The notes under the pieces are model-generated. The model worked only from the letters and a program-made list of their open reading frames with translations, was not told the DNA's origin and did no database searches. Shown in pieces: positions 1-8,784 of a DNA stretch of 13,682 nt (its first letter is position 1; every line of letters starts with the position of its first letter). Origin of the DNA: JBHEKP01 sp041859375 (lineage in GTDB: Bacteria; Hydrogenedentota; Hydrogenedentia; Hydrogenedentales; CAITNO01); the NCBI GenBank assembly GCA_041859375.1, contig JBHEKP010000293.1, positions 1-13,682 on the forward strand, read 5' to 3'. Made by a program: the position numbers and the translations under genes.

Positions 1-3000
1 GGTTCCTTCCGGGCGGCCATCACCTCGGTGAACAGCCAGTTGCCGAGCATGATCACCCACACCATCACCTTCACGTCCACCCTGACCATCACCCCCCTGT
101 CGGAACTCCCCGCGATATCCGCCAGGGTGAGCATTTCCGGCAACGGCAGCACGATCAAGGGGACTTCGGCGGGGGCGGGGGCGGACGGACTGGTGCTGTC
201 GGGACCGGGCCAGACGGTGACCGCGCTGAACATCAGCGGTTTTGCCGACAGCGGCATCCGCATCACCGGCTCCTCCACCACGGTGACCCAGTGCAAAATA
301 GGGAAATACGACAGGGACTCCTCCGGAAACGGCGCGCACGGCATATATGTGGAATCCTCCGCGTCAAATGTGACCATCGGCCTGGCAGCCACGGGCGGCG
401 GCAACGTCATCTCCGGCAACGGAGGCCACGGAATCGCCCTGGCCAACACGGAAAGCGTCACCATCCAGAACAACATCATCGGCCTGACCGCGGACGGACT
501 CGCCACCCAGCCCAACGCGAACAACGGTGTTTACGCGGCCAACACGGACGGTGTCACCATCGGCGGCACCACCCGCAACTCCGGCAACACCATTTCCGGC
601 AACACCATGAACGGCATCCTGCTGGGCTTTTCATCGGGCAGCATCCTGGGCAACCGCATCGGCCTGAACTCCAGCGGCGCCTCCGCCGGCAACGGATGGA
701 ACGGTGTGAGCGTTTACAACCCCTCCGCGGCCGTGACCATCGGCGGCGCGTCCAGCGCGGCGCGAAACACCATTTCCGGAAACGGCCAGGCCGGCATCCT
801 CGGCGAGGGTGACGCGGCGTTCCAGGTGGCCGTTCTGGGCAACCGTATCGGCACAAACGTTGGCGGCACGGCGGCCATTGGCAACGGGGGCGACGGAATC
901 GAACTCAGGGACTCGGGCAATTACACCATCGGCGACGCGGTGAGCGGCGGAATGAACATCATCTCCGGCAACGACGGCAACGGCGTGCGCATCCACCAGG
1001 ACAACCTCTCCACCATTCTGAGCAACAACCGCATCGGCACCAACGCCGAGGGCACGGCCGCCGTGCCCAACCAGGGGGACGGGGTGCGCATTGAGCAGGC
1101 CGCCTCCGTGGCCTTCGGCGGCGGCGCCGGCTTTGAGAACCTGCTGTCCGGCAACGGCGGCAACGGCATCCACTCGGTGGCGGGCAGCACCGCCGGAGGC
1201 GCACTGGTCATCAAAAGTTGCCGGGTCGGGGTGGACGCGGCGGGCACGGCCGCCATTCCAAACGGCCTCGACGGCGTCCGGCTGGCGCGCAACAGCACCG
1301 GCTGCACCGTGGGCGACACCACGGGCGCGCCCAGCGTGGTCGCCTCCGGGAACGGGGGCAACGGACTGGTGATTTCCGACACGGGCTGCACGCTGGTCGC
1401 GGCAACCTATGCGGGCGTCGGCGCCGACGGCACCACAGTGCTTCCCAACGGCGATTCCGGGCTTGTCGCCGGGGGAATTCCCGACATCGACATAGGCGCG
1501 ACGGGCACCGGCGGGGGGAACATCTTCTCCGGAAACACCACCCACGGCGCGGTGGTCTACAACTGCGCGGCGGTGGCGCTGATCAACTCCAAATTCGGTG
1601 TGGACGCGGGGGACGCGGCCGCCGGGAACGGTGTTGACGGCATGGCGATGAGCGCCTGCGCAAATGTCGCCATCGGCGGCGCCGCCGCCAAGGCCTGCAC
1701 CTTTGCGGGCAACGGCGCGCGCGGCGTCAGTCTGGACGGGGGGGCCTCCGGAAGCATGTCCGTGGTTGCGTCGCACAACCGCTTCGGCCTGCCGGGCGCG
1801 GGCAACGGCTCGGCGGGCGTGCTCGTGATGAAGAGCGGCATGGTCAAACTCCCCGCGTCCTTCACCGTGGTGATGCAGGAGAATGTGAACACCGGCAACC
1901 AGACAGGGGTGACCGTGGACGCCTCCGCCGCCGGAACCACGGATGTTTATCTCGAAGGGGACAAGATTTACGGCAACGCGGGGAAGGGCATATCGCTCGG
2001 AACCAACGTCCACATGGGTGTCACACCGCCGGTGATCACCCAGTTTCTGCCCTACATCACGGGCACCGCCCCGGCCAACTCGCGGGTGCGGTTGTTTGTG
2101 GACAGTGACGACGAGGGTGAAACCGCGGCGGACACGGTTGTGGCAAACGCGGACGGCGTGTTCTTCAGCACGGCAAATCTTGCCGCCCATGCGGGAAAGC
2201 ACCTGACGGCGCATGCCACGGTGGCCAACGCGCGCACCTCTGAATTCAGCGCGCCCGTCCTGATCCACCAGCAGTTGGCGGAAACCACCATCAGCAAGAT
2301 CGTGTCCAGAATCAACCAGGCCATCCCGGATCCCACCACCGGTTTCACCCACACCATCATCTCGGACTCTCCGGGAACGATCCAGGACCTTGACGTGGTG
2401 CTGGGGCTCACCCATTCCTGGGTGGGCCAGCTCACCGTGAAACTGCGCCACGACGACACCGGCACGGAAGTGGTGCTGCTGGACAACCCCGGCAGCCCGG
2501 CGCTGGGTTCAAAGGGCTGCGACAAGGACGACTACAACATCATCCTGGACGACGAGGGCACCGGCGGCGCAATCCATGACCTGTGCGGGGAGGACATGTC
2601 CTCGCCCCCGAACTACACCCCCAACGAGGCGCTTTCCGCCTTTGACGGGGAACTGATCGCCGGCTCGTGGACGCTGACCATTGTGGACTTCACCCCCGGC
2701 AACACGGGCATGCTGAATGTTTGGGGAATCACGGCCAACAACATGGTGTCCACGCCCGTGGTGTTTGTGGACAAAAGGCGGGGCGGTCCGCGGGAAAACG
2801 GCCGCTCCTGGGCCTATGCCTTTGACAATCTCCAGGAGGGCGTTGACGCCGCCGCCGCCATCAACGCCGAGGTGTGGGTGGCCGGCGGGGTCTATGACGA
2901 GGAGCGGGTGGACACGGCCCTCGGGGAAAACACCGGCGCCGTTGTCCTGCGGGAATACGCGCGGCTTTATGCCTGCTTTGCCGGAAACGAGCTGCTGCGC

Positions 3001-6000
3001 GACCATCGGGAGCCCATCTTCAACCCTACCACCATTGACGGAAGCGCCGCGCGCGGCGGACAGCCCGCCACCCATGTGGTCCGGGCGCAAGGCCTGAAAA
3101 GCGCCCTGCTGGACGGGTTCACCATCACCGGCGGCCTGAATTCCGGGAACGGCGGCGCGGGCCTGCTGGCGGAAAACGTGGATGAGCTCTCCCTTGCCGG
3201 ATGCACCTTCACCGGCAACCAAAGCGGCCTGGGGGCGGCCGCACGCATCACCGGGGGAAGCGCCGACCTGCTGTATTGCACTTTTGAGGACAACACGGCC
3301 GACGAGGGGCTCAGCGCGCTGAACACCAAAAACACCCTGATCACCATCAGGGAATCCGCCTTCCGCAACAACATCGGCGGCGCGGCGTACATTGATCTTG
3401 CGCCGGGCACCGCCACGCCAACCGCCACCCTGCTCCAGTGCTACTTCTCGGAAAACAGCATTCCCACGTTCAGCGGCGGCGCGCTGCGCCTTGGGGCCAA
3501 CGACGGGGAGGGTTTGGCCAGAATCGAGCGGTGCTGGTTTGGGAACAACAGCGCGGGTTTTGAGGGCGGCGCTTTTTACGCGCATTACAGCGTCTATTCC
3601 GAGCTGGTCAACTGCGTTTTTGACGGAAACACGGCGGCCAACTTCGGCAACGCCGTGGCCACCCGGGGCACCGCACTGTTGAATTCCTGCACGCTGAACC
3701 GCAACAACGGAGCGGCCTTTTATTCCGTGTGCGAATTGACGGGCGGAAATGTGGCCCTCTTCAATTCCATCCTCTGGTCGGAGGATGAGTCCCAACTGCC
3801 GCTGCTGGAGGGGGACGACTTCTTCAGTCTGGTGCGGGGAGTCGACGACCCCTACATGCACGGCATGGATCCCCTCTTTGTTGATTCATCCAACGGAAAC
3901 CTGGCCCTGCAAAACGCCTCCCCCTGCCGTGACCTGCCTGTGACCCGAACCTGGAGCTGGGCGCTGGGCGCTGTGTCCGTTCCGGACAATGACTTCCAGG
4001 GCACGCTCAGGCCGCAGCAGGCGGCCATGGATGTGGGCGCCTTTGAAATGGCCTACAGCGGAACCTGCGGCGGCGGCGCCACCTACTCGCAGGCGAACAC
4101 GCCCGACACCATCACCGCGGGGCACGGCACCCCCACCGCCGCGGGCTCGGTGGAGGTGAGGCGCAATTTCAACCTGCGCACGGAATTCGGCACGGCCCAG
4201 CCGGTGGTCATCCGCTGCGTACGGGTTCCCCTGCGCCAGGCGGTGACCGGCCAGTTTGTCGTGCACGTCACCCTTTCGGGCGGCGGATCGGCTTTCCACG
4301 CCTATAAATATGTGAATGCGCCCCTCTCCAACAATGTGCTTGAAATACCCGTGCAGAAATATTTCAAAAACCAAATGGGGGAGGTGCTGACCGTTTCCGC
4401 CTCCGTCGAGGTGGACGGCGAGGCGGGCCAAATCTTTGAGTTCGGCGGCAACAACCTCGGGGAAACCGTTCCGGGCTGGTACCGCGACGACACGGGCTGG
4501 GTGCAGTTCGGTCCGGCATTCAACCTGGGACTTTATGTCAAGGGTGACATCCGCGACTGTCTGGTGGAGGATTACGAGGCCCCGGTCGTCACGCTCGACG
4601 GCGCCACCCCCGAAACGATTGAATGCGGCACCGCATGGATCGATCCCGGCGCGACGGCGGAGGACGACTGTGACGGCGAGGTGGATGTGACCGTGGAGGG
4701 CGCGGAGGGACTGGGCGAAACGACCGGCGGCTTCTTCGTCAATTACACGGCGCGGGACAATGCGGGCAATTCCACCTCCGTGTCCCGGCAGGTGTTTGTC
4801 GAGGACACCACCGCGCCCCAGATCACCCTGAACGGCGGGGCGGCCGTCAGTGTCGAATGCGGCACTGTGTGGTCCGATCCGGGCGCAATCGTGGAGGACG
4901 CCTGCGACGGCGCGCTGACACCCCAAATTATTGGGACCGTGAACACGGCGGCAAAGGGTGACTACACCCTCATGTACGAGGCGGAGGACGCCGCGGGCAA
5001 CCTCGCCTCGGTGAAACGCACCGTCACCGTCACCGACACCCAGCCGCCCGTGGTCGTCCTCAACGGCGGCGCGGACATCACCCTGGAGTGCGGCGCGGCA
5101 TGGACCGACCCCGGCGCGACGGCCACAGACGCATGCGAGGGCGCGCGAAGCGTAACCGTGACCGGGGCGGTTGACCTGCATGAACCCGGCGTGTACAACC
5201 TGCTTTACACCGCTTCCGACAGTGCCCTGCGGCAGGGCAGCGCCTCCCGCAAAGTGACCGTCCAGGACACGCAGGCCCCCGTGGTCACCCTCAACGGCGC
5301 GGCCGCCCTTACCCTGGAATGCGGCGCGGCGTGGACCGACCCCGGCGCAACCGCCAACGACGCATGCGACGGCACGCTGGCCGTGACGGTCACCGGCGCC
5401 GTGAACCGCAGCACGCCGGGAGCCTACACGCTCACCTACAGCGCCGAGGACGCGGGCAACCGCACCGGTTCCGTGACGCGCACCGTCACCGTGGCCGACA
5501 CCGCCAGCCCCGTGGTGGCCATCAACGGTTCCTCGGCCGTGTCGCTGGAGTGCGGCGCGGTGTGGACCGACCCCGGCGCAACCGCCAACGACGCATGCGA
5601 CGGCGCGCTGTCCGTGTCCGTGGTGGGCACGGTGAACACGGCGTCGCCGGGCGCGTACCCCCTGATCTACCGCGCCACCGACCGGGCGGGCAGAATCGGC
5701 GAGGCCACCCGCACCGTCACCGTGGCCGACACGCTGGCCCCCGTGGTGACCCTGAACGGGCAGGCGTCGGTGAACATCGCCTGCTCCGCCACCTGGAGCG
5801 ATCCCGGCGCGGCCGCAAGCGACGCCTGTGAGGGCGCAAAAACACCCACCGTGACCGGAACCGTGTCCAACGGCGTGCCGGGAACCTACACCCTGACCTA
5901 CACGGCCAAGGACTCCGGCAACCGCACCGGCTCCGCCGTGCGCACCGTCACCGTGCTTCCCTGCGGCACGCCCACCATCGCACTCAACGGCGCGGCCAGC

Positions 6001-8721
6001 GTGCAGTTGGAATGCGGCGACGCATGGTCGGACCCCGGCGCGGTGGCGCTGGACGCGGGCGGCGCGCCCCTCACCGTCACCGTCACGGGAACGGTGAACA
6101 GGTTCCTGCCCGGCGTTTACACCCTGACCTACAAGGCCACGCCGCCGGGCGCGGCGCAAATCTCCGTCACCCGCACCGTCACCGTGGCCGACACGCTGAA
6201 CCCCGTGGTGTCCCTGAACGGGCCGGCGGAGGTGCTGCTTGAATGCGGCGACGCCTGGTCCGACGCGGGAGCCACCGCCGACGACGCCTGCGACGGCGCG
6301 CTGGCGGTGGCCGTGTCCGGAAGCGTGGACCCCTCCGAACCGGGCGTGCACACCCTCACCTACACCGCCACGGACGGCGGCGGGCGCACCGGAAGCGCGG
6401 TGCGCGTCGTGGAGGTGGCGGACACGGAACCCCCGCTCATCACGCTGAACGGACCCGCGTCCCTTACCATCGCCTGCGACGGCGTGTACACCGAACAGGG
6501 CGCGGCGGTGGATGACACCTGCGACGCGGCGGCGGCGGTGGATGTGGAGGGCGGCGTGAACACCACCGTGTCCGGTGTCTACGAAATCACCTACACCGGC
6601 CGCGACGCGGCGGGCAACACCTCCGCGCCGCTGACGCGCACCGTGACGGTGCAGGCCTGCGGCACGGCGCGCATCGGCCTGATCGGCCCGGCGGCGGTCC
6701 AGCAGGAATGCGGCGAAATATGGAACGATCCCGGCGCGACGGCCAACAACGCGGACGGCTCGCCCCTGGCGGTGAGCGTGGAGGGGGCGGTGGACCCGTC
6801 CGCTCCGGGCGCGTACACCCTGACCTACCGCGCCACCCCGTCGGGCGGCGCGCCCCTCTCCGTCACGCGCACCGTCACCGTGGCCGACACGCAGCCGCCG
6901 GTGGTGACACTGAACGGCGCCGCCGAGGTGACCCTCAACTGCGGCACGGACTGGACTGATCCGCACGCGGCGGGCATGGACGCCTGCGCGGGCGCGCTCG
7001 CCGTGTCGCGCACCGGCGCGCTGAACACCGGCGCGCCCGGAACCTACACCCTCACCTACACCGCCACGGACGGCGTCCGCTCCGACGCCGCCACCCGCAC
7101 GGTGATTGTGCGCGACAACTGCGGCGGCCCCTCCGAGGTGACCGTCCCCGCGGTGACGGGCATGACACAGGGCAACGCTGAAAACGCCATCACCAGCGTG
7201 GGCCTGGCCGTGGGCGGCGTGGCCGAGCAGTACCACGCCTCCGTGGAGGCCGGCCGCGTCATCAGCCAGTCCCCGGCCGCCGGAACGAACGTGCCCTCCG
7301 GCAGCGCCGTTTCGCTGGTCGTCTCCCTCGGCCAGGAACCGGCGGGCGACATCACGGTGCCCAATGTGGCGGGCCTCACCCAGGCGGCCGCCGAGTCGGC
7401 CGTCACCACGCTCACTCTTTCCGTGGGCACCGTGACGCAGCAGTACCATCCCACCGTCCCCGCGGGGCGCGTCGTCAGCCAGAGTCCGTTGGCGGGCGCG
7501 AAAGTGGCGGCGGGCACCGCCGTGGCGCTTGTGATCTCCCTGGGCCCGGAACCCGCCAAGGTGCAGGTGCCCAGTCTCAACGGGCTGGCCCGCGCGGCGG
7601 CGGAAACCGCCATCGTGAACGCCGGACTCGTGGTGGGCGCGGTGTCGGAACAGCATCACGCGACAGTGCCCCTGGGAGGCGTCATCAGCCAGAATCCCGC
7701 GGCGGGAACCCTGGTGAACCCTGGTTCCTCCGTGGCGCTCGTGGTCTCCCTCGGCCCGCCCACCGGCAACGTGGCCGTGCCCGCCCTGACCGGCATGACC
7801 CGGACGGCGGCGGAGACCTCCATTGTCAACGCCGGGCTGGCCGTGGGCGCGGTGACCGAGCAAAACCATGCCACCGTCCCCGCGGGACGGATCATCAGCC
7901 AGAACCCGGCGGCGGGAACCTCCGTCGCCCCCGGCTCCTCCGTGGCGCTGGTCGCCTCCCTCGGCCCGGCGCCCGCCAATGCGACGGTGCCCACCCTGGC
8001 AGGTATGACCCGCGCGGCGGCGGAAGCCGCCATTGTGAACGCCGGGCTCGTGGTGGGCACGGTGACCGAGCAGCGCCATGCCACCATTCCCGCGGGCAGT
8101 GTCATCAGCCAGAATCCCGCGGCGGGAACCTCCGTGGCACGCGGCTCCTCCGTGGCCATGGTGGTGTCCCTCGGACCGGTGAGCGTGCCCGACATCGGCA
8201 ACACCACCCGAGAGGCCGCCGAGGCGGCGATAGCGGCGGCGGGCCTGACACTGGGCGGCGTCACCGAGGCCTACAGCGACACCGTTCCGGCGGGCTGGGT
8301 CATCAGCCAGAACCCGGCGGCCGGCGCGGGCGTCGCACCCGGCTCGGCGGTTGCCCTGGTCGTGTCCAAAGGACCGCAGCCTGTGACCGTGCCCGACCTT
8401 TCGGGCATGACCCGGGAAGACGCCGAAGCGGCCCTGACCGCCGCGGGACTTGCCGTGGGAACCATCACCGAAGCCTTCAGCGAGGAGGTCGGGGCCGGAT
8501 TCATTCTCACCCAGGATCCCGTCGGCGGCGCTTCCGTCGCGCCGGGAACCGCGGTAAGCCTCACCGTGTCCCTCGGACCGGAGGACACCGGCTGCGGGTG
8601 CGGCTGCAAGAAGAGCGACTTCAGCCCGGAGGGCCTGAAGAAACACCTGGGTGACCTCTTCCTTGCGGGGCTGGCCTTGGGCATGCTCGCGGCGGTGAGC
8701 CAGCGGCGCGGCGGCATGTAG
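1..8721 (+). CDS. Giant multidomain surface protein: beta-helix, P domain, beta-helix, 11 DUF5011-like Ig repeats, 7 PASTA domains, sorting tail (5' partial)
   Basis: The reading frame is open from base 1, giving 2906 residues in the window. The first residues (GSF-RAAI...ITF) match the short motif that usually precedes such beta-helices, so the signal peptide and true start lie upstream. A GTG at 28 has no ribosome site and is not a credible start. Domains by window residue: right-handed parallel beta-helix 1-670 (recurring IGG...N.ISGN..GI, 59-66 residue spacing); bacterial Ig-like 674-755; proprotein-convertase P domain 759-915 (SWVGQLTVKL, LIAGSWTLTIVD); second beta-helix with GGA-type repeats 919-1354, closing with LRPQQAAMDVGAFEM; unrecognised beta-rich module 1358-1522; eleven Ig repeats 1526-2374; seven PASTA domains 2378-2863; CGCGCKK, hydrophobic segment and RR tail 2864-2906. 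The paired cysteines and the tail imply export and envelope anchoring. The beta-helices and PASTA domains suggest carbohydrate or peptidoglycan binding or adhesion, but no catalytic residues are recognised. Domain calls are by eye. Confidence 0.9.
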   Translation, partial: GSFRAAITSVNSQLPSMITHTITFTSTLTITPLSELPAISARVSISGNGSTIKGTSAGAGADGLVLSGPGQTVTALNISGFADSGIRITGSSTTVTQCKIGKYDRDSSGNGAHGIYVESSASNVTIGLAATGGGNVISGNGGHGIALANTESVTIQNNIIGLTADGLATQPNANNGVYAANTDGVTIGGTTRNSGNTISGNTMNGILLGFSSGSILGNRIGLNSSGASAGNGWNGVSVYNPSAAVTIGGASSAARNTISGNGQAGILGEGDAAFQVAVLGNRIGTNVGGTAAIGNGGDGIELRDSGNYTIGDAVSGGMNIISGNDGNGVRIHQDNLSTILSNNRIGTNAEGTAAVPNQGDGVRIEQAASVAFGGGAGFENLLSGNGGNGIHSVAGSTAGGALVIKSCRVGVDAAGTAAIPNGLDGVRLARNSTGCTVGDTTGAPSVVASGNGGNGLVISDTGCTLVAATYAGVGADGTTVLPNGDSGLVAGGIPDIDIGATGTGGGNIFSGNTTHGAVVYNCAAVALINSKFGVDAGDAAAGNGVDGMAMSACANVAIGGAAAKACTFAGNGARGVSLDGGASGSMSVVASHNRFGLPGAGNGSAGVLVMKSGMVKLPASFTVVMQENVNTGNQTGVTVDASAAGTTDVYLEGDKIYGNAGKGISLGTNVHMGVTPPVITQFLPYITGTAPANSRVRLFVDSDDEGETAADTVVANADGVFFSTANLAAHAGKHLTAHATVANARTSEFSAPVLIHQQLAETTISKIVSRINQAIPDPTTGFTHTIISDSPGTIQDLDVVLGLTHSWVGQLTVKLRHDDTGTEVVLLDNPGSPALGSKGCDKDDYNIILDDEGTGGAIHDLCGEDMSSPPNYTPNEALSAFDGELIAGSWTLTIVDFTPGNTGMLNVWGITANNMVSTPVVFVDKRRGGPRENGRSWAYAFDNLQEGVDAAAAINAEVWVAGGVYDEERVDTALGENTGAVVLREYARLYACFAGNELLRDHREPIFNPTTIDGSAARGGQPATHVVRAQGLKSALLDGFTITGGLNSGNGGAGLLAENVDELSLAGCTFTGNQSGLGAAARITGGSADLLYCTFEDNTADEGLSALNTKNTLITIRESAFRNNIGGAAYIDLAPGTATPTATLLQCYFSENSIPTFSGGALRLGANDGEGLARIERCWFGNNSAGFEGGAFYAHYSVYSELVNCVFDGNTAANFGNAVATRGTALLNSCTLNRNNGAAFYSVCELTGGNVALFNSILWSEDESQLPLLEGDDFFSLVRGVDDPYMHGMDPLFVDSSNGNLALQNASPCRDLPVTRTWSWALGAVSVPDNDFQGTLRPQQAAMDVGAFEMAYSGTCGGGATYSQANTPDTITAGHGTPTAAGSVEVRRNFNLRTEFGTAQPVVIRCVRVPLRQAVTGQFVVHVTLSGGGSAFHAYKYVNAPLSNNVLEIPVQKYFKNQMGEVLTVSASVEVDGEAGQIFEFGGNNLGETVPGWYRDDTGWVQFGPAFNLGLYVKGDIRDCLVEDYEAPVVTLDGATPETIECGTAWIDPGATAEDDCDGEVDVTVEGAEGLGETTGGFFVNYTARDNAGNSTSVSRQVFVEDTTAPQITLNGGAAVSVECGTVWSDPGAIVEDACDGALTPQIIGTVNTAAKGDYTLMYEAEDAAGNLASVKRTVTVTDTQPPVVVLNGGADITLECGAAWTDPGATATDACEGARSVTVTGAVDLHEPGVYNLLYTASDSALRQGSASRKVTVQDTQAPVVTLNGAAALTLECGAAWTDPGATANDACDGTLAVTVTGAVNRSTPGAYTLTYSAEDAGNRTGSVTRTVTVADTASPVVAINGSSAVSLECGAVWTDPGATANDACDGALSVSVVGTVNTASPGAYPLIYRATDRAGRIGEATRTVTVADTLAPVVTLNGQASVNIACSATWSDPGAAASDACEGAKTPTVTGTVSNGVPGTYTLTYTAKDSGNRTGSAVRTVTVLPCGTPTIALNGAASVQLECGDAWSDPGAVALDAGGAPLTVTVTGTVNRFLPGVYTLTYKATPPGAAQISVTRTVTVADTLNPVVSLNGPAEVLLECGDAWSDAGATADDACDGALAVAVSGSVDPSEPGVHTLTYTATDGGGRTGSAVRVVEVADTEPPLITLNGPASLTIACDGVYTEQGAAVDDTCDAAAAVDVEGGVNTTVSGVYEITYTGRDAAGNTSAPLTRTVTVQACGTARIGLIGPAAVQQECGEIWNDPGATANNADGSPLAVSVEGAVDPSAPGAYTLTYRATPSGGAPLSVTRTVTVADTQPPVVTLNGAAEVTLNCGTDWTDPHAAGMDACAGALAVSRTGALNTGAPGTYTLTYTATDGVRSDAATRTVIVRDNCGGPSEVTVPAVTGMTQGNAENAITSVGLAVGGVAEQYHASVEAGRVISQSPAAGTNVPSGSAVSLVVSLGQEPAGDITVPNVAGLTQAAAESAVTTLTLSVGTVTQQYHPTVPAGRVVSQSPLAGAKVAAGTAVALVISLGPEPAKVQVPSLNGLARAAAETAIVNAGLVVGAVSEQHHATVPLGGVISQNPAAGTLVNPGSSVALVVSLGPPTGNVAVPALTGMTRTAAETSIVNAGLAVGAVTEQNHATVPAGRIISQNPAAGTSVAPGSSVALVASLGPAPANATVPTLAGMTRAAAEAAIVNAGLVVGTVTEQRHATIPAGSVISQNPAAGTSVARGSSVAMVVSLGPVSVPDIGNTTREAAEAAIAAAGLTLGGVTEAYSDTVPAGWVISQNPAAGAGVAPGSAVALVVSKGPQPVTVPDLSGMTREDAEAALTAAGLAVGTITEAFSEEVGAGFILTQDPVGGASVAPGTAVSLTVSLGPEDTGCGCGCKKSDFSPEGLKKHLGDLFLAGLALGMLAAVSQRRGGM
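400..1740 (+). repeat. Parallel beta-helix repeats (NosD/PbH1-like), about 8 units
   Basis: Eight units carry the motif [I/L/F/A]SGN(or AGN)..xG[I/V/L]. The motif starts at 409, 592, 772, 961, 1144, 1342, 1525 and 1702, a spacing of 177-198 bases. Several units also carry NRIGTN..GTAA..N and TIGG motifs. This periodicity is typical of solenoid beta-helix rungs grouped in threes. The units are diverged at the DNA level, so this is an old protein repeat and not a recent DNA duplication. Confidence 0.8.
4576..7122 (+). repeat. Eleven tandem DUF5011-like Ig repeats of 77-78 residues
   Basis: Units start at 4576, 4810, 5041, 5272, 5503, 5734, 5965, 6196, 6427, 6661 and 6892. All are 77 residues (231 bases) except units 1 and 9, which are 78. 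The consensus is PVVTLNG..-..LECG.AW.DPGATA.DACDG.L.V.V.G.VN...PG.YTLTY.A.D..G....RTVTVADT, as in DUF5011/HYR-type Ig modules. Most units have one Cys in the ECG motif and one in the DACDG motif, suggesting one disulfide per domain. Units 4 and 5 share a 43-base identical stretch (5331-5373 and 5562-5604), a sign of recent duplication or gene conversion. Confidence 0.9.
7132..8589 (+). repeat. Seven tandem PASTA domains
   Basis: Units begin at about 7132, 7351, 7561, 7771, 7981, 8182 and 8383. Units 2 to 4 have a 210-base period. The consensus is VTVP.L.GMTR..AE.AI..AGL.VG.VTE...TVPAG.VISQNPAAGTSV.PGS.VALVVSLGP, the canonical PASTA pattern. Units 3-5 are the most alike. PASTA domains are best known at the C-terminus of Ser/Thr kinases and penicillin-binding proteins, where some bind peptidoglycan. 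Here they sit between Ig repeats and a sorting tail, with no kinase or transpeptidase. Confidence 0.9.
8590..8718 (+). other. C-terminal Cys-rich / transmembrane / Arg tail (putative sorting signal)
   Basis: The last 43 codons encode GCGCGCKK, a short charged linker (SDFSPEGLKKHLGD), a hydrophobic segment (LFLAGLALGMLAAVS) and QRRGGM. The order of small/Cys motif, single transmembrane helix and basic end matches the architecture of C-terminal protein-sorting signals such as MYXO-CTERM or GlyGly-CTERM. In those, an intramembrane protease cleaves near the Cys or Gly motif. The exact family is not recognised. Confidence 0.6.
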
Positions 8722-8735
8722 CCTGAAAAATGGAA

Positions 8736-8775
8736 AAGGCCGCCGGGACCGATGGTTCCGGCGGCCTTGTTTTTT
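8736..8775. terminator. Bidirectional intrinsic terminator between convergent genes
   Basis: A 15-bp stem (arms 8736-8750 and 8754-8768, one G-U wobble, 3-base loop) is followed on the plus strand by T-rich bases 8770-8775. On the minus strand the hairpin is followed by a shorter T-rich stretch (complement of the A-rich 8726-8737). It lies 14 bases after the stop of the giant gene and 16 bases after the stop of the convergent DUF3299 gene. Confidence 0.9.
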
Positions 8776-8784
8776 CTGCTGGTG

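Noticed and set aside
28..30. GTG as the start of the giant gene.
   Set aside because: No ribosome site precedes it, the frame is open to base 1, and the protein upstream of it continues the conserved pre-helix motif.
4576..8589. Tandem 231- and 210-base repeats as a possible CRISPR or minisatellite.
   Set aside because: They are in-frame protein domain repeats with no constant repeat/unique spacer structure.
3886..8646. A 1586-codon open frame on the minus strand opposite the giant gene, and several hundred-codon antisense frames at 631-2451 and 2509-3861.
   Set aside because: They are His/Arg/Gly-rich with no recognisable domain. Long antisense frames are expected opposite G+C-rich repetitive genes with G/C at third codon positions.
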